Part shown: positions 6,924-13,687 of the stretch, piece by piece
How positions within the stretch are numbered: the stretch's first letter is position 1
Layout of the letters: every line of letters starts with the position of its first letter
NCBI GenBank assembly: GCA_011742915.1
Contig: JAAQTN010000023.1
Coordinates: forward strand, 1 to 32,054
Direction of reading: 5' to 3'
DNA from: Billgrantia desiderata
GTDB taxonomy: Bacteria; Pseudomonadota; Gammaproteobacteria; Pseudomonadales; Halomonadaceae
DNA: 32,054 bases
Translations under genes and position numbers: made by a program
The notes under the pieces: model-generated
What the model was told of the DNA's origin: nothing
Database searches by the model: none
What the model saw: the letters and a program-made list of their open reading frames with translations, nothing else

Positions 6924-7694
6924 ATGAAACGACTTGCCGATAAGGTCGCCATCGTCACCGGAGCCAGCTCGGGCATTGGCCATGCCACTGCCCGCATCTT
7001 TGCCAAGGAAGGCGCCAGCGTGATAGTGAGCGCTCGCCGCCAGAGCGAACTCGATGCCCTGGTCGAGACCATCGCACGCAACGGCGGTACAGCCATTGCC
7101 GTCGCCGGAGACGTATGCGACGAACAGTCAGCTCAGCGCCTGGTCGCCACCGCCCTGGAGCGCTTCGGCGGTCTCGACATTGCCTTCAACAACGCCGGCA
7201 TCGTCGGGCCGATGGGGCCACTGCAGGAGATGGCGCCGAGTGACTGGAGCAGCGTGCTGGATACCAATCTGACTGCCGCTTTTCTAGGGGCCAAATACCA
7301 GATCCCGGCATTGCTGCAGCGTGGCGGCGGCAGCCTGTTGTTCACCTCGAGCTTCGTCGGTCATACCGTCGGCATGCCCGGCATGTCCGCCTACGCCGCC
7401 AGCAAGGCCGGCCTGCTGGGCATGATGAAATGTCTGGCGACGGAGCTGGGGTCCCATGGGATACGCGTCAACGCCCTGCTGCCCGGTGGCACCGACACGC
7501 CTGCCAGCATCACCAACGCCCCGGATGCCGGACCGGAAGTCCTGGCCTTCGTCGAGAACCTGCACGCACTCAAGCGCATGGCCGTACCGGAAGAGATCGC
7601 CCGAGCGGCGCTCTATCTGGCTTCCGACGACGCTAGCTTCGTTACCGGCACCGCAATGCTGGTCGACGGTGGCGTCTCCATCAGCCGTACATGA
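6924..7694 (+). CDS. SDR family NAD(P)-dependent oxidoreductase
   Basis: This is a classical short-chain dehydrogenase of 256 residues. It has the cofactor motif TGASSGIG (12-19), the NNAG motif (89-92), a catalytic serine in LLFTSSF (142 or 143), and the YxxxK pair Tyr157/Lys161 in SAYAASKAG. It ends with the usual ATGTAMLVDGG-like segment, here SFVTGTAMLVDGG. A strong AAGGAG ten bases before the ATG sets the start. The substrate is unknown; the family reduces or oxidises alcohols and ketones in the cytoplasm. It stands alone, divergent from ada, and is closed by a strong hairpin. Confidence 0.9.
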   Translation: MKRLADKVAIVTGASSGIGHATARIFAKEGASVIVSARRQSELDALVETIARNGGTAIAVAGDVCDEQSAQRLVATALERFGGLDIAFNNAGIVGPMGPLQEMAPSDWSSVLDTNLTAAFLGAKYQIPALLQRGGGSLLFTSSFVGHTVGMPGMSAYAASKAGLLGMMKCLATELGSHGIRVNALLPGGTDTPASITNAPDAGPEVLAFVENLHALKRMAVPEEIARAALYLASDDASFVTGTAMLVDGGVSISRT

Positions 7695-7698
7695 ATCG

Positions 7699-7735
7699 TC
7701 AGGTAGCGGTACCGCCTTACGGCACCGCTACCTGA
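7699..7735 (+). terminator. Strong hairpin after the SDR gene
   Basis: A perfect 12-bp stem (7699-7710 with 7724-7735, tcaggtagcggt and its complement) encloses a loop that can form a further three base pairs (gcc/ggc). It begins four bases after the SDR stop codon. There is no T tract, so it may protect the 3' end rather than terminate by itself. Confidence 0.6.
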
Positions 7736-7776
7736 GTAGCCCCACTGGGCGCTAGCCCCTTCAACCAATAGGGCGC

Positions 7777-8058
7777 TTAAGGAGACGCTGAACAAATCGG
7801 CGAGCGAGATGAAGCGGCTAGGTTCGTTCCCGACGAACCAACGCACTTCCCACATCCCTGTGGGTCGCAAGGCGCACGGAGCACAGTGCCGAGCGAAGCG
7901 ACAAACAGCCGTAGGCTGGCCCCGAAGGGGCGAGAAGCCGAAGGCGTCGAGTCAACCGGAGCATATGGGGTATATGTGAGGATTCCGACGGTCCGACGCT
8001 TCGGCACCGCGCAACGCAGCGATTCGCTCGCGCAGGCATTTGTGCAATGTTTCCTTAA
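7777..8058. mobile_element. IS5-like MITE with TTAA target duplication
   Basis: The element is flanked by TTAA at 7777-7780 and 8055-8058, a 4-bp target duplication. Inside lie imperfect terminal inverted repeats: GGAGACGCTGAACAAAT (7781-7797), and at the other end, read inward, GGAAACATTGCACAAAT (13 of 17 identical). The ends resemble the GGAAGGTGCGAACAAG-type ends of IS5, and TTAA fits the YTAR target of the IS5 group; both statements come from memory. The 274-bp interior has no transposase and is rich in small inverted repeats such as ccccgaagggg. It is therefore non-autonomous. Confidence 0.75.
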
Positions 8059-8456
8059 CGCAGCAAGGGTAATTGACCGCATATACGAGCCACCGCCTTC
8101 CTCGGCCCGGCCAACAGGATTCCCTGGGGCACTTGCTCACCGAATGAAGTTGAAGTGATGCGCAACATGTAGTCCGCATAGTCATTCGCTTCGAATGCAG
8201 CGCGCATATAGGCAAAACGAATCGGTAATTCCTCTGCAGCATCAAAGAGAGCGGGCAGATCACTCTCAGGAGCGCAGAGAATAGGTAGGGGCACTGTGGT
8301 AATGCCTTTGAGCAGAATGCCATCGGCGGAGGTTGTATCGCTTCCCACCAAGTCGGGCACCTGCTTCCCAAGGCTCATGCCAAGGACGGCAGCAAAGTTG
8401 GATGCAAGGCCAGCAGACAAGCTGTCAGAAAGGATGATGACGGTTTTCATGGACAT
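8055..8456 (-). CDS. DUF2000 family protein (chromosomal copy)
   Basis: The 133-residue protein starts KTVIILSDSLSAGLASNFAA and contains LVGSDTTSADGILLKGITTV, then PLPIL, collinear with the island DUF2000 protein at 2440-2859. The two also end alike (ARICGQLPLLR against NKITGNFTALR), so this gene is full length even though a MITE sits at its end. The TAA stop lies inside the TTAA target duplication. AAGGAG eight bases before the ATG fixes the start. Its GC content matches the chromosome, unlike the island copy. Function is unknown. It stands alone, divergent from a VOC gene with an operator-like inverted repeat between them. Confidence 0.78.
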   Translation of the reverse strand: MSMKTVIILSDSLSAGLASNFAAVLGMSLGKQVPDLVGSDTTSADGILLKGITTVPLPILCAPESDLPALFDAAEELPIRFAYMRAAFEANDYADYMLRITSTSFGEQVPQGILLAGPRKAVARICGQLPLLR

Positions 8457-8571
8457 AATGGCGGCTCCTTATTGGTTCTGAAGCCTGCAAGGCCAGCCGC
8501 GTTGAGTATTGAAAAAAATTGACCTTTTTAACCGCATCGGCCTGCTACCCTTCCCAGACGACACCACCCCC

Positions 8572-8589
8572 GGCAAGCACTTACTTACC
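8572..8589. promoter_or_regulatory. Operator-like inverted repeat, site A
   Basis: GGCAAGC-ACTT-ACTTACC is an imperfect inverted repeat in the gap between the divergent DUF2000 and VOC genes, 60 bp before the VOC start. It matches the site at 10730-10747 in 15 of 18 positions, which suggests that one regulator binds both. Confidence 0.45.
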
Positions 8590-8649
8590 GGGCAGGGCTT
8601 ACCCTTTCGCACTTGGCCGGGTTGGCCTGGCTCATTGGCAGGAGGCAGC

Positions 8650-9066
8650 ATGGATTTTCTCGTCAATCTGGACGTGGACGATCTGGAGCGCGGCATCGAC
8701 TTCTACGTCCACGCCTTCGGCCTTGAGGTCGGCCGCCGCTTCGGCGATGACGGCGTGGAGATGATCGGCGGCCCGGCGCCGATCTACCTGCTGGTCAAGG
8801 CCAGCGGCTCAGCGGCCTATGCTACAGGAGAGCCCGTACCCGGCGCGCAGCGCCACTACACGCGCCACTGGACACCGGTGCATCTGGACGTGGTAGTGAA
8901 TGACATCGACGCCGCAGTGGAGCGCGCCATCGCCGCCGGCGCCACCCAGGAGCAACCCATCGTCACCGATCGCTGGGGCAAGCTGGCGCTGATGGCCGAC
9001 CCTTTCGGCCACGGCTTCTGCTTCGTGCAGTTCCTGAATCGCGGCTACGACGAGATCGCAACCTAA
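8650..9066 (+). CDS. VOC family protein (glyoxalase/bleomycin-resistance fold)
   Basis: The 138-residue protein has the paired beta-alpha-beta-beta-beta modules of the VOC superfamily: LVNLDVDDLERGIDFYVHAF at the start and HLDVVVNDIDAAVERAIAAG in the second half, ending LMADPFGHGFCFVQF. VOC proteins bind a metal and act as glyoxalases, dioxygenases, epimerases or drug-binding proteins. The substrate cannot be named. AGGAGGC just before the ATG at 8650 sets the start; the frame is open further upstream but only through non-coding sequence. The ABM gene follows after 52 bp on the same strand and may be cotranscribed. Confidence 0.85.
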   Translation: MDFLVNLDVDDLERGIDFYVHAFGLEVGRRFGDDGVEMIGGPAPIYLLVKASGSAAYATGEPVPGAQRHYTRHWTPVHLDVVVNDIDAAVERAIAAGATQEQPIVTDRWGKLALMADPFGHGFCFVQFLNRGYDEIAT

Positions 9067-9118
9067 AGCCTGCACGAGTAGTATCGGGCACACATGACAA
9101 CGACAACACGGAACAGCC

Positions 9119-9469
9119 ATGATCGCCGTTATCTTCGAAGTCATTCCCAAGTCCGGCCGCCGCGACCAATACCTCGACATCGCCGCCAGCCTGAGGCCGC
9201 TGCTCGACGAGATCGACGGATTCATCTCCATCGAACGCTTCGAGAGCCTCACCCAGCCGGGCAAGATCCTCTCGCTCTCCTTCTGGCGCGACGAGCAGGC
9301 CGTTGCCCAGTGGCGCCAGCTCGAGCGCCACCGTGCAGCCCAGACACAGGGCCGCGAAGCAGTCTTCGACGACTATCGCCTGCGCGTGGCCACGGTGATG
9401 CGCGACTACGGCATGCACGAACGCGACCAGGCGCCCGCCGACAGCCGCGAGCGCCACGATACTCCGTGA
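9119..9469 (+). CDS. Antibiotic biosynthesis monooxygenase (ABM) family protein
   Basis: The 116-residue protein fits the dimeric ferredoxin-like ABM fold: MIAVIFEVIPKSGRRDQYLD at the start, DEIDGFISIERFESL in the middle, LSLSFWRDEQAVAQWRQLER and a C-terminal FDDYRLRVATVMRDYGM. Family members are small cofactor-free monooxygenases or heme-handling and detoxifying enzymes; many have no assigned substrate. It follows the VOC gene on the same strand and faces the EamA exporter gene at its end, 21 bp away. The last 20 residues are polar and probably disordered. Confidence 0.8.
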   Translation: MIAVIFEVIPKSGRRDQYLDIAASLRPLLDEIDGFISIERFESLTQPGKILSLSFWRDEQAVAQWRQLERHRAAQTQGREAVFDDYRLRVATVMRDYGMHERDQAPADSRERHDTP

Positions 9470-9490
9470 GCGCCCGCGGCCTGGCCTACC

Positions 9491-10363
9491 CTATCGCCGC
9501 GACGTCGCTACCGGCTGGCGGAACACCAGTGCCAGCCCCAGCAGGATAAGCGTCATGCCCGCCAGGCTGAGCATGGGCAGCGCATTGCCCAGGAACAGGT
9601 AATCCATCAGGGCGGTGACCACCGGCACCAGATAGAACAGGCTGGTGACGTTGACCAGATTGCCGGCCTGGATCAGCCGATAGAGCAGCAACTGCGCTAC
9701 CACCGAGATGACCAGTGCTAGCCACAGCAGTGGTATCAGGAATTCCCAGGCAGGCGCAAACGCCACCGGCTGGACCGCAGCAAAGGGCAGGCACAGCACC
9801 AGGCTAGCCAGGTACTGTAGCGGCAACACCTCGGCGGGCGCTTGTCGGATGCGCTTCTGCATGATGGCACCCACCGTCATGCAGCCCAGCGCCCCCAGAG
9901 CGAAGCCCACGCCCGCCAGGGAAAAGCGCACCAGCACCACACTCTGATAGACCACCAGCACCAGTCCCAACAGCGCCACGCAGAGCCCCGCCATTCGTGC
10001 CGGGGCGAAGCGACGCTCCAGCAGCATCAGGGTGAGAATCGGCTGTATGCCCAGCACGGTGGCCAGCACACCGGGTGTGATGCCCTGCGCCATGGCGAGG
10101 AAGTAGCAGATCGAGTAGGCCCCGACCATCAGCAACCCCGTGGCAACGACGTAGATACGCGACCCCGGCTGAGGCAGCCAGCGCCGTCGATATATGCCGA
10201 TGAGCACGAGACACAGCAGCGCCAGAGAAAAGCGCAGTAGCAGAAAGGCAAAGGCCGGGGCATGTTCCAGCCCCCACTTGGTGAAGATGGCGCCACTGCC
10301 CCACAGCAGCACGAAGAGCGCCGTGGACGCATGGGCGGCCCAGGCAACGGAAGGATTTGTCAT
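9491..10363 (-). CDS. EamA/DMT family exporter
   Basis: The 290-residue protein is hydrophobic along its whole length, with two EamA repeats and about ten membrane segments. The first repeat begins STALFVLLWGSGAIFTKWGL and the second SLAGVGFALGALGCMTVGA. DMT proteins of this type export amino acids or metabolites across the inner membrane. AGGTGA seven bases before the ATG sets the start. The gene is preceded by an unusual leader of about 300 nt with a promoter, a small proline-rich ORF, a terminator-like hairpin and a competing hairpin, so its expression is probably controlled after transcription starts. No dedicated regulator gene lies next to it. Confidence 0.87.
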   Translation of the reverse strand: MTNPSVAWAAHASTALFVLLWGSGAIFTKWGLEHAPAFAFLLLRFSLALLCLVLIGIYRRRWLPQPGSRIYVVATGLLMVGAYSICYFLAMAQGITPGVLATVLGIQPILTLMLLERRFAPARMAGLCVALLGLVLVVYQSVVLVRFSLAGVGFALGALGCMTVGAIMQKRIRQAPAEVLPLQYLASLVLCLPFAAVQPVAFAPAWEFLIPLLWLALVISVVAQLLLYRLIQAGNLVNVTSLFYLVPVVTALMDYLFLGNALPMLSLAGMTLILLGLALVFRQPVATSRR

Positions 10364-10373
10364 GATGAAATCA

Positions 10374-10440
10374 CCTGTCTAGAAACGCACAGGCCTCAGC
10401 CGGCATCGAGCAGGCGATGCCGAACGACAAAAGCTGAGGC
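10374..10440 (-). promoter_or_regulatory. Anti-terminator and RBS-masking structure in the EamA leader
   Basis: On the minus-strand RNA, GCCTCAGC (10440-10433) can pair with GCTGAGGC (10400-10393), enclosing a second stem CGGCATCG/CGATGCCG. This uses one arm of the terminator hairpin at 10429-10445, so the two structures exclude each other. Further on, CCTGT (10393-10389) can pair with ACAGG (10378-10374), which holds part of the ribosome binding site of the EamA gene. The pairing is read from sequence; its regulatory role is inferred. Confidence 0.5.
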
Positions 10441-10445
10441 AGCTT
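10429..10445 (-). terminator. Attenuator-like terminator in the EamA leader
   Basis: In minus-strand RNA, AAGCTG-CCT-CAGCTT forms a 6-bp stem followed by a run of four U residues that starts in the stem. It lies between the leader ORF stop and the EamA start, as expected for an attenuator. A preceding hairpin GGGCTG-ACTCC-CAGCCC wraps the leader ORF stop codon (10449-10465). Confidence 0.5.
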
Positions 10446-10458
10446 GGTGGGCTGGGAG

Positions 10459-10635
10459 TCAGCCCAGAGCGCGCATGGGCGGCGGAGAAACGCCGGCCAC
10501 GCCGAGCCCCGCTGGTGGCGAAACGCCGAACGGCGGAGCGACAGGTGAAACGGGGGGTGGCGATACCGCACGCACCGACGCCATGGCCAGGACGGCCATC
10601 GGTGTGGAGAGCGAAGTGCGTATCGGCAAGGTCAT
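10459..10635 (-). CDS. Possible proline-rich leader peptide upstream of the EamA exporter
   Basis: A 58-codon frame starts with ATG about 30 nt after the predicted transcription start and ends inside the hairpin that precedes the terminator. The peptide begins MTLPIRTSLSTPMAVLAMAS, and its second half repeats VSPPP, VSPVAPP, VSPPA and VSPPP, with a PPP close to the stop. Polyproline slows ribosomes, so translation of this ORF could decide which leader hairpin forms. The Shine-Dalgarno is weak (GAGA). Chance coding in GC-rich DNA is possible, so only its position and repeat pattern support it. Confidence 0.35.
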   Translation of the reverse strand: MTLPIRTSLSTPMAVLAMASVRAVSPPPVSPVAPPFGVSPPAGLGVAGVSPPPMRALG

Positions 10636-10671
10636 GTCAAAGCAGTCTCGTTGCGGTTGCCAGACCTGACG

Positions 10672-10699
10672 AACATAGCACGAATCGCGTGAAGATCAA
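10672..10699 (-). promoter_or_regulatory. Promoter of the EamA leader transcript
   Basis: On the minus strand TTGATC (10699-10694) and TATGTT (10677-10672) are separated by 16 bp, a reasonable sigma-70 pair. It would start a transcript about 300 nt before the EamA start codon. Confidence 0.45.
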
Positions 10700-10729
10700 T
10701 CTTGTCCCAGACGAGCCAAGCCCCGCCCC

Positions 10730-10747
10730 GGTAAGTCCTTACTTACC
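10730..10747. promoter_or_regulatory. Operator-like inverted repeat, site B
   Basis: GGTAAGT-CCTT-ACTTACC is a perfect 7-bp inverted repeat with a 4-bp centre. It lies 31 bp upstream of the -35 element of the EamA leader promoter and 31 bp past the cupin stop codon. Site A at 8572-8589 has nearly the same sequence (15 of 18). Confidence 0.5.
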
Positions 10748-10777
10748 AGGACGCTTCGAACACAGCAGATCAACGAG

Positions 10778-11236
10778 CTACCGAGGCACATGCTCGATGG
10801 CATCGTGATCGACCAGGTTCCATTCGCCGCTGTTGCGATACAGCCGCTTGCCGAGACGCGGGTAGTCGGAAACGTCCTGCGCCAGCCGCTGGCCTACCAC
10901 CAGGCATACCAGCGGTTCGTCGCCGTCGTTGTACATCTCATGGGCCACGCCATTGGTGGGACAACCGATGAAGTCACCGGGGCCGATCGGCTGCTTGCGC
11001 TCGCCGATGGTGGCCACCCCACGCCCCGAGAGAACGTAGATGGCTTCTTCCTCATAATGATGCAAATGGTATTCGGTCGAGAAATGCCCAGGCGGCACGC
11101 TGATGTGGTGTATCCCGAGCCGAGTCATGCCCACGGCATCCCCCAGCGACTTGTTGATGCGCACGGCCTGAGCATTGAGGAAGTGCACCTTCCTTATGCC
11201 CTCAAGAGCTTCGATATCCTGCGCCGATAGGTACAT
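10778..11236 (-). CDS. Cupin domain protein
   Basis: The 152-residue protein is a single cupin. Motif 1 reads YHLHHYEEEAIYVLSGRG, giving metal ligands His57, His59 and a glutamate near 62-64. Motif 2 reads GDFIGCPTNGVAHEMYN, giving His99. Such small cupins bind iron, manganese or zinc and act as dioxygenases, isomerases, lyases or simple binding proteins. The gene stands alone on the minus strand, followed by the EamA leader. The N-terminal 45 residues (MYLSAQDIEALEGIRKVHFL and following) lie before the barrel. The substrate cannot be told from sequence. Confidence 0.82.
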   Translation of the reverse strand: MYLSAQDIEALEGIRKVHFLNAQAVRINKSLGDAVGMTRLGIHHISVPPGHFSTEYHLHHYEEEAIYVLSGRGVATIGERKQPIGPGDFIGCPTNGVAHEMYNDGDEPLVCLVVGQRLAQDVSDYPRLGKRLYRNSGEWNLVDHDAIEHVPR

Positions 11237-11324
11237 ATCGCTCCTCCATCGAGTCGAGCGCCGCCGGGGCTTCGCCTGATCTTAGCGTGCCCGGCGGCGC
11301 TTGGCTTTCTCAGCTTGTGCTTGC

Positions 11325-12068
11325 CTAGGCAACCAGTCGCGACTCTAATTCACGCAGGCTCACATGGCCCTTGAAGTGCCCCTTTCCCGTCGGCTGCTCG
11401 CCGCGCTCGATGGCGCGGGCGAACTGCACCGCCGGATCGTCGTCCAGCCGGCGCAGGTAGCCCGCCAAATTCTGGTACGCACCTTCCAGATCAAACAGAC
11501 CGTAGTTGCGGTTGTGGTACGCCACCCAGCGGCCGACGCCGGTAAGGTAGGCATCGGCGACGCTGCGCTCGCCCAGCAGCCATTGCCGGTCGGCGAGCAA
11601 GCCATCAAGGTAGGCGCACTGCTCGGCGATGTCGGTGCGGGCGACCGTCAGCAGCAGTTCCTGATGACTGGCGTCGACGCCTTTGTCGGCCAGCGGACCG
11701 ATGCCAGCGGCACCGTCATATAGCACCCACAGCGGATTGAAGGCGGCGAAGAAATCCGAGACCAGATAGGACAGCATCTGGTGCAGCCGATCGGCTTCCG
11801 CGCTGCCGTGGCGAACGCCAAGCGGGTGCTCGGGGTTGCGCGATGCCGCGTGCAGCAGAATGGCCAGGCTTTCGCTCAGCATTTCATCGTCTTCGGTGAG
11901 CAGCGCCGGGGTTTTGAAGCGCGGATTGACCTTGGCAAAGCGTGCATCCCACGGCTGCTCCATCATTTCCATGCGGCACAGGCGATAGGGCTTGCCCAGC
12001 CACTCGAGCGCCACGATAGAGCCGAACGAGCAGCCTTGCGGTACGCCATAGAAGAGAACGGGTTCCAT
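11325..12068 (-). CDS. Glutathione S-transferase family protein
   Basis: The 247-residue protein has an N-terminal thioredoxin-like GST domain (PVLFYGVPQGCSFGSIVALE, then VNPRFKTPALLTEDDEMLSE with the conserved cis-proline context) and a helical C-terminal domain with LLGERSVADAYLTGVGRWV, the usual N-capping region. It would be cytoplasmic and conjugate or reduce electrophiles with glutathione. The ATG at 12068 follows AAGGAGC at good spacing. The frame stays open upstream, but that part is serine-rich non-conserved sequence. The WYL regulator lies divergently 140 bp away and may control it. Confidence 0.85.
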   Translation of the reverse strand: MEPVLFYGVPQGCSFGSIVALEWLGKPYRLCRMEMMEQPWDARFAKVNPRFKTPALLTEDDEMLSESLAILLHAASRNPEHPLGVRHGSAEADRLHQMLSYLVSDFFAAFNPLWVLYDGAAGIGPLADKGVDASHQELLLTVARTDIAEQCAYLDGLLADRQWLLGERSVADAYLTGVGRWVAYHNRNYGLFDLEGAYQNLAGYLRRLDDDPAVQFARAIERGEQPTGKGHFKGHVSLRELESRLVA

Positions 12069-12208
12069 TGTCTTGCTCCTTGTTGAGAGAGAAAAGCTGA
12101 GTGAAAAAAGTGAGTGAGAAAAGCCAGCGCCCTCTGCGCCTGGCCTTGTCAGCAAGGTAATGGCTAAATAGGGCGAATCATGTCCTATTGAAAACAGGAA
12201 CCTTCAGT

Positions 12209-13168
12209 GTGGCCAATCCCACCGTTCGCGTGCTGACACTGCTCGAACTGCTGCAGGCCCACCGTCACATGAGCGGCCGGGAGCTGGCCGAGCGGCTGGG
12301 GGTCGACCGCCGCACGCTGCGACGCTACATCCAGGCGCTGGAAGAGCTCGGTATCCCCGTCACCACCGAGCAGGGACGGCACGGCGGCTACCGCCTGATG
12401 CCGGGCTTCAAGCTGCCACCGCTGATGCTGACCAGCGAAGAGGCGCTGGCTGTCTCGCTGGGGCTGCTCGCCGCTCAAGGGTTAGGCATTGCCGAAACGG
12501 CACCGGCGCTGGACACCGCGCGAGCCAAGCTGGAACGGGTCATGCCCGCCAGGCTGAAACAGCAGGCACAGGCACTGAGCGAGAGCGCCCGGCTGGAGTT
12601 GCCCTCGGCCAGGGCACCGGGCGACGAGCGCCTGCTGCTCTTGTTCGCCACCGCCACCCAGGCCCGCCAGCGCGTGCGGCTCGACTACCGCGACGACCGG
12701 GAGCAGCACACCCAGCGCGTGCTAAACCCCTATGGCTTGGTCTTCCGCGGCGGGCGCTGGTACGTCAGTGGCTGGTGCCACTTGCGCCGCGACCTGCGCA
12801 GCTTTCGCCTCGACCGCATCATTGAGGCCACCCCGCTCGAGGCCAGCTTCGACAGGCCGGCCGACTTCGACCCGGCCGCACATCTGGCCCGCAGCATCGC
12901 CAACCTGCCCCGCGCCACCGCCGTCAGCGTGCGCCTGCACACAGATCTCGCCCATGCCGTCGAAGAGTTGGGGCGCCATATCGGCGTATTCACTCCCGAC
13001 GGCAGCGCCGTGCTGCTGCATGCCCGCACCGACAGCCTGACTTGGTTCGCTCGCCAGCTCGCCCATCAGCCCTACGAATTCGAGATCCTCGATCCACCGG
13101 CGCTTTGCGACGCCCTTGCCCAGCAGGCCGCCCGCCTCCAGCGTCTGGCCGTGCCAACTGGCCGTTAA
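12209..13168 (+). CDS. WYL-domain transcriptional regulator (YafY-like)
   Basis: The protein (319 residues from this start) has an N-terminal HTH domain (VLTLLELLQAHRHMSGRELA, then ERLGVDRRTLRRYIQALEEL), the GGYRLMPGFKLPPLMLTSEE linker typical of the family, and a WYL domain around residues 150-210 with NPYGLVFRGGRWYVSGWCHL. A C-terminal WCX extension follows. Such proteins often bind nucleic acid or nucleotide ligands and regulate stress genes. The GTG at 12209, eight bases after AGGAA, is preferred over a TTG at 12188 in the same frame. It is divergent from the GST gene, its likely target. Confidence 0.85.
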   Translation: MANPTVRVLTLLELLQAHRHMSGRELAERLGVDRRTLRRYIQALEELGIPVTTEQGRHGGYRLMPGFKLPPLMLTSEEALAVSLGLLAAQGLGIAETAPALDTARAKLERVMPARLKQQAQALSESARLELPSARAPGDERLLLLFATATQARQRVRLDYRDDREQHTQRVLNPYGLVFRGGRWYVSGWCHLRRDLRSFRLDRIIEATPLEASFDRPADFDPAAHLARSIANLPRATAVSVRLHTDLAHAVEELGRHIGVFTPDGSAVLLHARTDSLTWFARQLAHQPYEFEILDPPALCDALAQQAARLQRLAVPTGR

Positions 13169-13187
13169 AAAATAAAGCGGCATGTCG

Positions 13188-13204
13188 AAAGCGACTATGT
13201 TGAA
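13188..13204 (+). promoter_or_regulatory. Conserved motif before a VOC gene, copy 1
   Basis: AAAGCGACTATGTTGAA lies 45 bp before the VOC start at 13250. Almost the same sequence occurs at 30391-30407 before another VOC gene. TATGTT could serve as a -10 element, but no good -35 is visible. Confidence 0.35.
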
Positions 13205-13249
13205 TCGATGTAGGGAAGCGGTACCAACAAAAACCCCTGGAGATTCACC

Positions 13250-13687
13250 ATGCAGCTTTCCACTTACCTGATCTTCGACGGCAATTGCCGCGAAGCCTTC
13301 GAGTTCTACCAGCGCTGCTTCGACGCCAAGCTCGAGGCTCTGGCTACCTACGCCGAAATGCCCGCCAGCGAAGGCATGGAGATACCTGAGGAAGCCAGCA
13401 ATCTTGTCATGCACGCACGACTGCGCATCGGCGATCAGACGCTGATGGCATCCGACAATTCCCCTGCCTGTCCCGCGCCCTATGAAGGCATCAAGGGCGT
13501 CAGCATTGCGGTAGGAGTCGACTCCGTTGTGCAGGCCGAAAAGCTCTTCAATGCGCTGGCCGACAACGGCACTGTGCAGATGCCTCTCGATGAGACCTTC
13601 TGGGCACATCGCTTCGGCATGCTGGTGGACAAATTCGGCGTCGCCTGGATGATCAACTACGACAAGGGGGAGCAGGCCGCCGCCTAG
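13250..13687 (+). CDS. PhnB-like VOC family protein
   Basis: The 145-residue protein is typical of the PhnB/3-demethylubiquinone-methyltransferase-like branch of the VOC superfamily: QLSTYLIFDGNCREAFEFYQ, LRIGDQTLMASDN, and a C-terminal WAHRFGMLVDKFGVAWMINY. Members are common in soil and halophilic bacteria and mostly uncharacterised; the PhnB name does not imply a proven role in phosphonate use. GGAG seven bases before the ATG sets the start. The stop overlaps the stop of the convergent LysR gene (CTAG). Confidence 0.87.
   Translation: MQLSTYLIFDGNCREAFEFYQRCFDAKLEALATYAEMPASEGMEIPEEASNLVMHARLRIGDQTLMASDNSPACPAPYEGIKGVSIAVGVDSVVQAEKLFNALADNGTVQMPLDETFWAHRFGMLVDKFGVAWMINYDKGEQAAA

Noticed and set aside
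10459..10635. Guanidine-II type riboswitch in the EamA leader
   Set aside because: The repeated ggcg-gagaaa-cgcc hairpins lack paired ACGR loops in the transcript orientation, and the transporter is not of the SMR type.
412..11236. A complete bacilysin-like cluster (BacA-like protein plus SDR, cupin, MFS)
   Set aside because: The SDR, cupin and MFS genes are far apart, on mixed strands, have chromosomal base composition and their own regulators, so they are not linked to the BacA-like gene.
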